Assembly: GCA_019510335.1 (NCBI GenBank)
Contig: JAEKKO010000088.1
Coordinates: forward strand, 1-38,654
Source: Novosphingobium sp.
GTDB lineage: Bacteria; Pseudomonadota; Alphaproteobacteria; Sphingomonadales; Sphingomonadaceae
Direction: 5' to 3'
DNA length: 38,654 bases
Of the stretch, positions 28,446 through 37,412 are shown in pieces. Each line of letters begins with the position of its first letter. Position 1 is the stretch's first letter. The position numbers and the translations under genes are program-made. The notes under the pieces are model-generated. The model ran no database searches. It worked only from the letters and a program-made list of their open reading frames with translations, and had not been told where the DNA came from.

Positions 28446-31016
28446 ATGACCGGCCTTTCCCGCACCCATCTGGCGTGGACCGCTTCCGCGCTCGCGCTGA
28501 GCATCGGCGCCCCCGCTTTCGCGCAGGACGCGACCCGGGCGACCGCCACCGCGACGAGCACGGCGCAGCAGCCGTCCGGCAATGCCGACACCAGCATCAA
28601 TCCCGGCGACATCGTCGTCACCGCCCAGCGTGTCGAGCAGCGGCTGCAGGACGTGCCGATCTCGATCACGGTGTTCAACCAGGAGCAGATCAACCAGCGC
28701 AACATCGTCAATGCGACGGACCTGGCGACATACACCCCATCGCTTTCGGTCAACAATCGGTTCGGCCCGGAGAAGTCCTCGTTCGTCATCCGCGGCTTCG
28801 TCCAGGACCTTGCGACGCAGCCGTCGGTCGGCGTCTATTTCGCCGACGTCGTCGCGCCGCGCTCGGGCGGCTCGACCACTTCCGGCAACGGCGTCGGCGT
28901 CGGGCAGCTGTTCGACTTGCAGAACGTCCAGGTCCTGAAGGGCCCGCAGGGCACCCTGTTCGGCCGCAACACGACCGGCGGCGCGGTGCTGCTGGTGCCC
29001 AAGAAGCCGACCGATCGCTTCGAGGGCTACATCGAGGACTCGCTCGGCAGCTATAACATGCGCCGGGTCCAGGCGGTGGTGAACGTGCCGCTCGCCGACA
29101 CCTTCCGGGTGCGCCTCGGCGTCGACCGGATGAGCCGCGACGGTTACCTGATCAACCACGGGCTGGGGCCCAACCGCCTGGGCGACGTCAACTACTGGAC
29201 GGCGCGGATGAGCGTCGTCGGCGAGCTTACGCCGACGCTCGAGAGCTACACGATGGCGACTTGGACCAAGTCGCACAACAACGGCATCACCTTGCGCCTG
29301 CTCGGCTGCAACCGCACGCCGCCCGCGAGCATCGCTGCGAACGCCACGCTGGCCTGCGCGCAGTTCGACCGGCAGAACGCTCGGGGTGACGGACCGTGGG
29401 ACATCGAAAACGCCGAGCCGGATCCGACAGTCCAGATGGAAACCTGGCAGGTGATCAACACGACCACGTGGAAGGCGACGCCGACGCTGACGGTCAAGAA
29501 CATCGCCAGCTATGGCGAGTTCCGCGAGACCACACGCATGGACTTGCAGGGCGACTTCCTGCTGCAACCGAACGGAACGCTCGCGCGTGCGCTGATCCGC
29601 CTCAACAATACGCCCAACTACAACAACGCGAGCCAGTCGACTTATACCGACGAGCTGCAGATCCAGGGACGCTCGAGCGATGACCGCCTCACTTGGCAGG
29701 CGGGCGCCTATTTCGAAAACAGCGACCCGATCGGCTTCACTTCACAATCGACGGGGATTGGTTTGAACTGTCCCAACCTCCAGGCCCTGCAGTGCAACGC
29801 CGCTCCCGGCCTGTTCCTGGGCTCGGCGGTCGGGACGGTCTTCACCAGCACCGTTTCGCGTCCGTTCCAGAAGACCTGGTTCCGCGACCGCGGGCTCTAT
29901 GGCCAGGCAACCTACAAGATCACCGACCAGCTCTCGCTCACGGGCGGCATCCGCTACACTTGGGACCGGATGACCCACCAGTACGACGGCGAGGCGATCG
30001 CCTTCCCGGCGACCAACACTCCGCTGTACTTCTGCAGCAACACGGTACGGGTCCGCTATCCGGCCGGAACGCCGTCGCCGGTCAATCCCACACTCACGTT
30101 CCCGGTGGTCACCTCGCCATTCGGGCACGACGCTTGCGCCGTGACCTTCAGCGCCAAGTCGTCGAAGCCGACCTGGCTGCTCGACATCGACTACAAGCCG
30201 ACGCCGGACACCCTGATTTATGCGAAGTGGGCGCGCGGCTATCGCGCCGGCGGCGCGACGTCGGCCAACATCTATTTCGAGACCTGGCAGCCGGAAAAGG
30301 TCGACACGTACGAAATCGGCGCGAAGGCGACCCTGCGCGGCGGTTCCGTCAACGGCTACTTCAACGTCGCCGGGTTCTACAACGACTTCCGCAACCAGCA
30401 GATCCAGGCGTCGCTCATCCGCGCTGCGACAAGCCCGCTGCTCGGCGGCAGCGCCATCATCAACGCCGGCAAGTCGCGCATCTGGGGCATCGAGGTCGAC
30501 AGCGCGCTGACCCTGCTCAACATCTTCCGCCTGGAAGGCGGCTATACCTACCTCAATACCAAGCTCCTCAGCCTCGACCCGAGCAGGTTCGTCCTCACGC
30601 CCGAGCAGCAGCTGGTGTGGTCGGCGGTGATTCCCACCGCCACGGCCGGGGGCCCGCTGGCGTTCTCGCCCAAGCACCGGCTGTCGCTGACCGGCACGGT
30701 GATGCTCCCGCTCGATCCGTCGATCGGTAAGATCTCGTTCGGCGCGACTTACGTCCACACCGCGAGCTTCATTGGCAACCGGGCGACGGCGCCGCAGTTC
30801 CAGGTCATGCCGGCCCAGAACCTTGTAAACCTGCAGGCGAGCTGGAACGACATCGTCGGGTACCCGGTCGACCTGTCGTTCTTCATGACGAACGTCGGCA
30901 ACAAGGCTTACCCGATGTCGGTGGCGCCTGCGTGGAACTCGTACGGGTTCGAAACCGCGGTGATGAACGAGCCGCGGATGTGGGGCTTCCGGCTGCGATA
31001 CCGCTTCGGCTCCTGA
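28446..31016 (+). CDS. TonB-dependent receptor
   Basis: Signal peptide, DIVVTAQRVEQRLQDVPISITVFNQEQI (TonB box/plug), LKGPQGTLFGRNTTGGAVLL, barrel ending in GFRLRYRFGS. Confidence 0.93.
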   Translation: MTGLSRTHLAWTASALALSIGAPAFAQDATRATATATSTAQQPSGNADTSINPGDIVVTAQRVEQRLQDVPISITVFNQEQINQRNIVNATDLATYTPSLSVNNRFGPEKSSFVIRGFVQDLATQPSVGVYFADVVAPRSGGSTTSGNGVGVGQLFDLQNVQVLKGPQGTLFGRNTTGGAVLLVPKKPTDRFEGYIEDSLGSYNMRRVQAVVNVPLADTFRVRLGVDRMSRDGYLINHGLGPNRLGDVNYWTARMSVVGELTPTLESYTMATWTKSHNNGITLRLLGCNRTPPASIAANATLACAQFDRQNARGDGPWDIENAEPDPTVQMETWQVINTTTWKATPTLTVKNIASYGEFRETTRMDLQGDFLLQPNGTLARALIRLNNTPNYNNASQSTYTDELQIQGRSSDDRLTWQAGAYFENSDPIGFTSQSTGIGLNCPNLQALQCNAAPGLFLGSAVGTVFTSTVSRPFQKTWFRDRGLYGQATYKITDQLSLTGGIRYTWDRMTHQYDGEAIAFPATNTPLYFCSNTVRVRYPAGTPSPVNPTLTFPVVTSPFGHDACAVTFSAKSSKPTWLLDIDYKPTPDTLIYAKWARGYRAGGATSANIYFETWQPEKVDTYEIGAKATLRGGSVNGYFNVAGFYNDFRNQQIQASLIRAATSPLLGGSAIINAGKSRIWGIEVDSALTLLNIFRLEGGYTYLNTKLLSLDPSRFVLTPEQQLVWSAVIPTATAGGPLAFSPKHRLSLTGTVMLPLDPSIGKISFGATYVHTASFIGNRATAPQFQVMPAQNLVNLQASWNDIVGYPVDLSFFMTNVGNKAYPMSVAPAWNSYGFETAVMNEPRMWGFRLRYRFGS

Positions 31017-31038
31017 CGCCGAGGCCAACCAATCGGAG

Positions 31039-31075
31039 CGGCGGCGCGGGCGCGGGTCCGTGCCGCCGTTTCCAT
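31039..31075 (+). terminator. Likely terminator after the TonB-dependent receptor
   Basis: CGGCGGCGCG-10 nt-CGTGCCGCCG stem (one G-T pair) followed by TTTCCATTT. Confidence 0.5.
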
Positions 31076-31188
31076 TTCAGGCCGAGGGCGCTGCGGCGAT
31101 GATTCGCGGGGTGGTTGCGGATTAGCCGCCACGCCCGTGCCGTTCCGCGCTAACCGGTCGCAAGGCTCACACCGGAGATGGCAAAGCG

Positions 31189-32214
31189 GTGACTCAGCTT
31201 CGCACCAGCGCCAAGTTCGACATGCGCGCGCCGGATTTCGGCGCGCCGCTGCCGACGCTTTATGGCGCCGCGCTAGAGATGGTGGCATTCCTCGATCGGA
31301 TCGGGATCGGCTCGATCAACCTGATGGAGCACCACGGCTTCCCCGACAATTACCTGCCGACCCCGTTCGTCATGGGCGGGGGCGTCGCCGCGGTCACCCG
31401 GCGCTGCCGGATCAGTCTTGGCGCGGTGGTCCTGCCGCTGCACGATCCGGTCAAGATCGCCGAGCAGATCGGCGTGCTCGACGTGATGTCGAACGGGCGG
31501 CTCGAGGTGATCATCGGCGCCGGCTACGTCACCTCCGAGTTCACTCGCTTCGGCGTGTCGCTGAAGGACCGCGGCCGGCTGCTCGACGAAGGTCTCGAGA
31601 TTATCCTCCGCGCGCTTCACGGCGAGCGCACCGGGCCGGGCGGGCGCGACATTTTCGTCCGGCCACTGCCGCTGCAAGCGCCTGAGGCGATCCTGCGGGT
31701 TGGCGGCGGGGTCGAGGCGTCGGCAAAGCGGGCGGCGCGGCTGGGGCTCGGCTTCGCGCCGATGACCCGCGGCCTATTCGCGCTGTATGACGCCGAATGC
31801 CGCCGCCACGGCCGCGAGCCGGGGGTCAAGACCGGCCCGAGCGGGTTCGGCGACATCCACCTCTCGCACGATCCCGAGGCGACCTGGGCGAAGGTGCTGC
31901 CCTACCTCAAGCACTCGGTCGCCGATTATGCGCGCATCGCCGAGGAATCCGGCGCCGACTCGCCGTTCCGCGGCCTCCTCGCCGACGACCAGGCGCTGCG
32001 GGCCAGCGGCATGTTCCACGTGATGACGCCCGAGGAGGTGCTCGAGACGGCCAAGCAAATCGACGCGTACGGATCGATGACGTTCATGCCGCTGATCGGC
32101 GGGATGCCGCCCGAGCTCGGGTGGGAAAGCCTCGAGCTGCTCGAACAAATCATGCCGCAACTCCGCGCGATCGAACCGGCTCCGGGAAACGAAGCCGAGG
32201 GACGTGCGGCCTGA
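31189..32214 (+). CDS. LLM-class flavin-dependent oxidoreductase
   Basis: SINLMEHHGF, ISLGAVVLPLHDPVKIAEQIGVLDVMSNGRLEVIIGAGY luciferase-like monooxygenase pattern; GTG start. Confidence 0.88.
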   Translation: MTQLRTSAKFDMRAPDFGAPLPTLYGAALEMVAFLDRIGIGSINLMEHHGFPDNYLPTPFVMGGGVAAVTRRCRISLGAVVLPLHDPVKIAEQIGVLDVMSNGRLEVIIGAGYVTSEFTRFGVSLKDRGRLLDEGLEIILRALHGERTGPGGRDIFVRPLPLQAPEAILRVGGGVEASAKRAARLGLGFAPMTRGLFALYDAECRRHGREPGVKTGPSGFGDIHLSHDPEATWAKVLPYLKHSVADYARIAEESGADSPFRGLLADDQALRASGMFHVMTPEEVLETAKQIDAYGSMTFMPLIGGMPPELGWESLELLEQIMPQLRAIEPAPGNEAEGRAA

Positions 32215-32289
32215 CCAATATAATTGGTAATCCGAACGATTGCTGGTATGGGCGCCGGCGACGGGGATCATCTGAAAGGAACTTGGACT

Positions 32290-32604
32290 ATGAAGAAATT
32301 CGTGCTTGCCGCTGCCGCCGCCGTGCTCGTGCCGGCGTTTGCCGTACCCGCCCTCGCCGCCGACGCGCCGGCCGCCGCGCCGACGGTGCTGAGCACTGCC
32401 GACACCAAGCTCGGCGACCTGCTCGACAATCCCGCCGCCAAGGCGATTCTGACCAAGTACATCTCCGAGATGATCAGCAATCCGCAGATCGATCAGGCCC
32501 GCGGGATGACGCTCAAGCAGCTCCAGGGCTACGCGGCGGACGCGCTGCCCGACCTGACGCTCGCCAAGATCGACGCTGAGCTGGCCAAGCTCCCGGCGAA
32601 GTAA
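32290..32604 (+). CDS. Small exported protein of unknown function
   Basis: Signal peptide MKKFVLAAAAAVLVPAFAVPALAAD, 104 aa, SD AAGGA upstream, followed by a strong terminator. Confidence 0.75.
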   Translation: MKKFVLAAAAAVLVPAFAVPALAADAPAAAPTVLSTADTKLGDLLDNPAAKAILTKYISEMISNPQIDQARGMTLKQLQGYAADALPDLTLAKIDAELAKLPAK

Positions 32605-32636
32605 GCCGTTCGGCCGGCGCCTACGCCGACCGCCGA

Positions 32637-32666
32637 AGGGCGCCCCGTTCGGGGCGCCCTTTTTGT
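32637..32666 (+). terminator. Rho-independent terminator
   Basis: AGGGCGCCCC-GTTC-GGGGCGCCCT followed by TTTTGTTG. Confidence 0.88.
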
Positions 32667-32744
32667 TGTGCGGAAGCCGCGGGAACGGCCGCCAGCGTCC
32701 GCGCGTTCGCACTCCAACCCCGAACGGGAGCACACAGACGGCGA

Positions 32745-33491
32745 ATGGATGACGCGCGCGCGAGAGCCGAGCTGGCGCCGTCGCGCCGCGCGCGGGCAGG
32801 GGCGTTCGTCGCCGTCGCGCTGCTGCACGTGGTTGCGCTGATGGTGCTGATCCGCGCGTTCGAGCCAGAGCTGGGTCGCCAGGCGGCTCGCGCCGCACTG
32901 TCGGCTTTTACCGTCACCGTCACGCCGCCGCGGCCGAGCCCCACTCCGACCCCGAAGCCGGTCCCGCCGCTACACCCACGTGCCGCCAATGCCGGGCAGC
33001 CCCGCGCGAGCGGCAGCAAAGCCCAGCCGCAAGAAGTCGTTGCGCCCACACCCCCCGTGATCATTGCAACGACGCGGGCGCCGGCGACGACCGGCGGCGG
33101 CTTTGCGCTCAGCTCGGGGGCGCAGCAGAGCGGAAAAGGGACCGGCGCCGGAGCCGCCGGGACTGGCCCCGGTGCCGGTGGAAGTGGCTCCGGCACCGGG
33201 GGCGGGGCCGTGACGAAGCCGCTCAAGATCGCCGGCGAGATCAATTCGGCGCGCGATTATCCGAGTGAAACCCGAGACTTGCGAATCGGCGATTTCGTCA
33301 TAATCTATCTCACCGTCGGGACCGATGGCCGCGCGCACGATTGCCGAGTCGTTCGGCCGAGCCGCGATCCGCGTTCCGATGCGATCACCTGCCGCCTGGC
33401 AGTCGACCGCTTCCGTTTCGAGCCGGCGACCGATTTCCATGGCAATGCGGTGGAATCGGCCTACGGCTGGCGACAGCGCTGGTTCTATTGA
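32745..33491 (+). CDS. TonB C-terminal-domain-like periplasmic protein
   Basis: N-terminal TM, Pro-rich then Gly-rich linker, C-terminal YLTVGTDGRAHDCRVVRPSRDPRSDAITCRLAVDRFRFEPA resembling the TonB-C fold. Confidence 0.7.
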   Translation: MDDARARAELAPSRRARAGAFVAVALLHVVALMVLIRAFEPELGRQAARAALSAFTVTVTPPRPSPTPTPKPVPPLHPRAANAGQPRASGSKAQPQEVVAPTPPVIIATTRAPATTGGGFALSSGAQQSGKGTGAGAAGTGPGAGGSGSGTGGGAVTKPLKIAGEINSARDYPSETRDLRIGDFVIIYLTVGTDGRAHDCRVVRPSRDPRSDAITCRLAVDRFRFEPATDFHGNAVESAYGWRQRWFY

Positions 33492-33501
33492 GCAGTTGCA
33501 A

Positions 33502-33521
33502 CAATTGCTTGTTCGCAATTG
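33502..33521. repeat. 20-bp palindrome upstream of the GT4/GH130 pair
   Basis: CAATTGC-TTGTTC-GCAATTG perfect 7-bp arms. Confidence 0.5.
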
Positions 33522-33675
33522 CAGAAGTCCTGCCGCTGCAAACGGTGAAACGTGTATAGTTTACGCCCGAAATCCGGGCACGTGCCTGTATGTCGTGATG
33601 CAGCGGAACTGCCCTTCTGAACGAACGTTAAGGAAATCAAAGCCGAGCTCCAGCAACAGAACTGCGACCCCTTAG

Positions 33676-36027
33676 ATGAGCCAGGAAGATTGCTTGAATC
33701 CCGCGCGGCCGGCGCCGCCAGGCACCGCGCAAGTCATAACCATCCGTCCTCCGCTCGCGTCGGCCGACCGCCCGCGCCACGTCGCCCTGATCGGTACGTT
33801 TGCCCCGCGCCCGTGCGGCATCGCCACGTTCACGACCGACATCTACGAGCAGCTCGGGCGCTTCCACCCCGAGATCCGCTTCGACGTCTACGCGCTGGAA
33901 AACCGCGCGGACCGCGCCGTCGACGAGCGGGTCACGCAAGTCATTCACGCCGACCGTCGCGAGGATTACGTCCGCGCCGCCCAGCGGATCAATACCTCGG
34001 GGGTCGAGGCAGTGTGGCTGCAGCACGAATACGGCATCTTCGGCGGCAATGAGGGTGCCTACGTGCTCGACTTCGTCGACCGGCTCGCGCCACCCCTGGT
34101 CCTCACGCTGCACACCGTCATCGGGCAACCGTCGCCGCTGCAGCGATCGATCCTCGAGCACCTGATCGAGCGCGCGTCGCGGATCATGGTGATGTCCGAG
34201 CATGGTCGCAGGCTGCTGATCGACATGTACGGCGCGCCCGCCGAGATCATCGAGGTTGTCGCCCACGGCGCTCCCGATCGGCCATTCGGGCGGACCGAGC
34301 AATTCAAGCAAGCCCTCGGATTCGCGGGCAAGAACGTGCTGATGACATTCGGTCTGCTCGGGCCCGGCAAGGGCCTGGAAAAGGCGATCGAGGCCCTGCC
34401 GGCGATCGTCGCGGCCCAGCCGGACACCGTTTATCGGATCGTCGGTGCGACTCACCCGAACCTGGTCGCCCTCGAAGGGGAGCGGTACCGGGAAGGCCTG
34501 CAGGAGCTCGCCGCCCGAATTGGTGTCGCCGAGCACATCGCGTGGGACAACCGTTTCCTCGAGACGGACGAGCTTCTCGACCAGATCGAGGCCTGCGACA
34601 TCTACCTGACACCCTACCTCAATCTGCAGCAGTCGACCTCGGGCACGCTGAGCTACGCGGTTGCGCTGGGGAAAGCGGTCGTCGCGACTCCGTACATCCA
34701 CGCGCGCGAGCTGCTCGGCGACGGTACGGGGAAACTGATCGAGCGGAAATCGAGCACTGCGATCGCCGAATCCGTCAATCAGCTGCTCGGCGATCCGGCC
34801 GCGCTGACGAGGATGCAGCGGCGTGCTTACGCGAAAGGCCGGACGACGATCTGGCCGCGCTTTGCCGATGCCACCGCCGCGCTGCTCCGGCGGGCCGTGG
34901 CTCCGGCGCCGCAGCACGTGCCGCTGTTCGCCACCCCTCCGCTGGAAGCGGTTCTGGCGATGAGCGACGGTACTGGAATGCTCCAGCACTCGATCGGAAT
35001 CGTACCCGACCGGCGCCACGGTTACTGCCTCGACGATAATGCCCGCGCGCTGATGCTGATGAACGTGGCCGAGCGCGTTCCGGACGCCGAGCGGGCGCGG
35101 TGGCAAGGGGTCTACGCCTCGTTCATCCAGCACGCCTGGAACCCCGATCACCGCCGCTTCCGCAACTTCATGGCGTTCGATCGGAGCTGGTGCGAGGAAC
35201 TCGGCTCGGAAGATTCCAACGGGCGGGCGCTGTGGGCGCTCGGCCAGACGGTCGAGTGCGCGGCCGATCCCGACTTGCGACAGTGGGCGCTGCGCTGGTT
35301 CGACATCGCCCACTGCTCGTTCGAGGAGACCGCGTGGCCCCGTTCGCTGGCCCTGGCGATGCTGGGGGCCTGCGCCTTGCTGCGGGCGCAGCCCGACCAC
35401 GCGGGCGCTCGGGCCCTGGTCACCCGCGGCGCCGAAGTGCTCGGCTGGTTGCTGGCCGAAGCGCGGCGGCCCGATTGGGCATGGTTCGAAGCCGTGCTGG
35501 GCTACGACAATCCGCGCTTGTGCCAAGCGCTGATCGAGGCGGGCGAGGCGATGGATCGCGGCGATTGGACCGCGGAGGGGCTCGAGACGCTCGAGTGGAT
35601 CGCCGCGCAACAAGTTTCGGTTAGCGGGCACTTCCGCCCGATCGGGTCCGAGACCTTTCACAAGCCGCATACTTCGCTGCCGTTCGACCAGCAGCCGCTC
35701 GAGGCGCAGGCCGCGGTCGAGGCCGCCGCCAGCGCCTGGCGAGCGACCGGCGAGGCGCGCTGGTTCGAGCACGCGCGGACTGCGTATGCATGGTACTTCG
35801 GCGCGAACGACCGCGGAGCTGTCCTGGTCGATCTCGCCACTGGCCGCTGCCGCGACGGGATCACCCCACGCGGTGTCAACGAGAATTGCGGTGCAGAGTC
35901 GATCCTCGCGTTTCAGCTGGCCCATTATTCCATGCTAGCGCTCGCCCGCGCCCAGGCGGGTGATTCGACGGGAGACGGTCTTGAACAAGCACAGCGCCAC
36001 GTCCCCCAACCCGCTGCGCATTCTTGA
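33676..36027 (+). CDS. Two-domain protein: GT4-type glycosyltransferase plus C-terminal all-helical, glycosidase-like domain
   Basis: N-terminal GT-B (PRPCGIATFTTDIYEQL, LTLHTVIGQPSP, FGLLGPGKGLEKAIEALP, YLNLQQSTSGTLSYAVALGKAVVATPY); C-terminal DDNARALMLM, NGRALWALGQT, FEAVLGYDNPRLCQALI resembling an (alpha/alpha)6 barrel. Confidence 0.85.
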   Translation: MSQEDCLNPARPAPPGTAQVITIRPPLASADRPRHVALIGTFAPRPCGIATFTTDIYEQLGRFHPEIRFDVYALENRADRAVDERVTQVIHADRREDYVRAAQRINTSGVEAVWLQHEYGIFGGNEGAYVLDFVDRLAPPLVLTLHTVIGQPSPLQRSILEHLIERASRIMVMSEHGRRLLIDMYGAPAEIIEVVAHGAPDRPFGRTEQFKQALGFAGKNVLMTFGLLGPGKGLEKAIEALPAIVAAQPDTVYRIVGATHPNLVALEGERYREGLQELAARIGVAEHIAWDNRFLETDELLDQIEACDIYLTPYLNLQQSTSGTLSYAVALGKAVVATPYIHARELLGDGTGKLIERKSSTAIAESVNQLLGDPAALTRMQRRAYAKGRTTIWPRFADATAALLRRAVAPAPQHVPLFATPPLEAVLAMSDGTGMLQHSIGIVPDRRHGYCLDDNARALMLMNVAERVPDAERARWQGVYASFIQHAWNPDHRRFRNFMAFDRSWCEELGSEDSNGRALWALGQTVECAADPDLRQWALRWFDIAHCSFEETAWPRSLALAMLGACALLRAQPDHAGARALVTRGAEVLGWLLAEARRPDWAWFEAVLGYDNPRLCQALIEAGEAMDRGDWTAEGLETLEWIAAQQVSVSGHFRPIGSETFHKPHTSLPFDQQPLEAQAAVEAAASAWRATGEARWFEHARTAYAWYFGANDRGAVLVDLATGRCRDGITPRGVNENCGAESILAFQLAHYSMLALARAQAGDSTGDGLEQAQRHVPQPAAHS

Positions 36028-37291
36028 CACCAGGCTCCATGCTGATCCTTCGCGCGTCGTCCTCAGGCCGTTCCACCTTGGATGGCAGTCGACCAGCCAT
36101 GCCGGGGACCGCGCGCGGCGGCTGGTCAACGACATCCTCGCGCTGTCCGACCGTCGGACGGCGCTCGAGTACCGCCGCGTGCTCCGCGACTTCAAGGAAC
36201 GCCACTGGCAGACCGAGGCGATGTTCGACGACCGCTATGCCGAGGTCGAGCAGTCGCTGGAACTCGACGGCTCAGGCTGGTCACGGACCCGCAAGCGCCT
36301 GATCGGCGCCTATTTCTGCCACGAGTACACGTACGCCGCGGCGGCGCTGATGAACCCCTCGATTGTCCCGCATCCCGACCAGTCGGGGATGAACGGGACC
36401 GCCACCCGCTTTGTCATGAGCCTGCGGGCCGTGGGCGAAGGGCACATCAGCTCGGTCGCCTTTCGCGAGGGAATCGCGCACGACGACGGGCGCTTCAATC
36501 TGTGGCCGCAGACCGCCTTCGCCACCGCCGCCGACATCGACGACGAATCCCTGATCGACAGTGATGCGGCGGTGACGGTCCACCGGCACCCCGAGTCGAG
36601 CCTGTCGAACACGGTCATCTTTCCGATCACCGAGCAGCAACGCGGCGGGCTCGAGGACTTGCGCCTGGTCCGCTTCGATCATGGCGATCACGACTTCGAA
36701 TGGATCGGCACTTACACCGCCTACTCCGGCTCCTCGATCCGTTCGGAACTGATGCGCACGCGCGACTTCCGCAGCTTCGTGCTCGAGCCAATCGAGGGTC
36801 GCGCCGGCCGTAACAAGGGGATGGCGCTGTTTCCGGAAAAGGTCGGCGGCACCTACGCCATGCTCGGGCGGCAGGACGGCAAGAACCTGTTCCTGATCCG
36901 CTCGGACCGGCTGACCTGCTGGGATGACGACGGAGTGCTCCTGATGGAGCCGAAATACCCGTGGGAATTCATCCAGATCGGCAACTGCGGCAGCCCTTTG
37001 CTGACCGACGAGGGCTGGCTGATGTTCACCCACGGGGTCGGCGCCATGCGCAAGTATGCACTCGGCTGCGCCTTGCTCGACCGCGACGATCCCTCGAAGG
37101 TGCTGGCGCGGGTGCGCGAGCCGGTGCTGACTGCGAACGATGACGAACGCTCGGGCTACGTTCCCAACGTCGTCTACACGTGCGGCGTACTGCGGGTCGG
37201 CGAGCAGCTGCTGGTGCCCTACGGCATCTCCGACAGCGCGGTCGGCTTCGCCACCACGTCCATCGCCGACCTGCTGTCGCTGATGGACTGA
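35960..37291 (+). CDS. GH130-family-like beta-mannoside phosphorylase/glycosidase
   Basis: [60 protein letters not shown] fit GH130. Starts inside the GT4 gene; GTG 35960 or TTG 35981 (SD GGGAGA). Confidence 0.82.
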   Translation: MIRRETVLNKHSATSPNPLRILDTRLHADPSRVVLRPFHLGWQSTSHAGDRARRLVNDILALSDRRTALEYRRVLRDFKERHWQTEAMFDDRYAEVEQSLELDGSGWSRTRKRLIGAYFCHEYTYAAAALMNPSIVPHPDQSGMNGTATRFVMSLRAVGEGHISSVAFREGIAHDDGRFNLWPQTAFATAADIDDESLIDSDAAVTVHRHPESSLSNTVIFPITEQQRGGLEDLRLVRFDHGDHDFEWIGTYTAYSGSSIRSELMRTRDFRSFVLEPIEGRAGRNKGMALFPEKVGGTYAMLGRQDGKNLFLIRSDRLTCWDDDGVLLMEPKYPWEFIQIGNCGSPLLTDEGWLMFTHGVGAMRKYALGCALLDRDDPSKVLARVREPVLTANDDERSGYVPNVVYTCGVLRVGEQLLVPYGISDSAVGFATTSIADLLSLMD

Positions 37292-37412
37292 CTCACGGCA
37301 GCCGCTTACCGCGGCGACCCCTCGCGCGGGAGAATCTTCGGCAGCCCCGCAGGCGCCCCCCTTGATCGCGCTTCGCCGCTCCGGCACTCCGCTAGCGCAG
37401 AGGAGAGCACCA

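Noticed and set aside
33637-35925. 762-aa minus-strand ORF (and similar long antisense ORFs such as 2195-4018, 11925-13502, 26284-28263)
   Set aside because: Shadow ORFs opposite strong + strand genes in very GC-rich DNA; Arg/Pro/His/Gln-biased composition and no family motifs.
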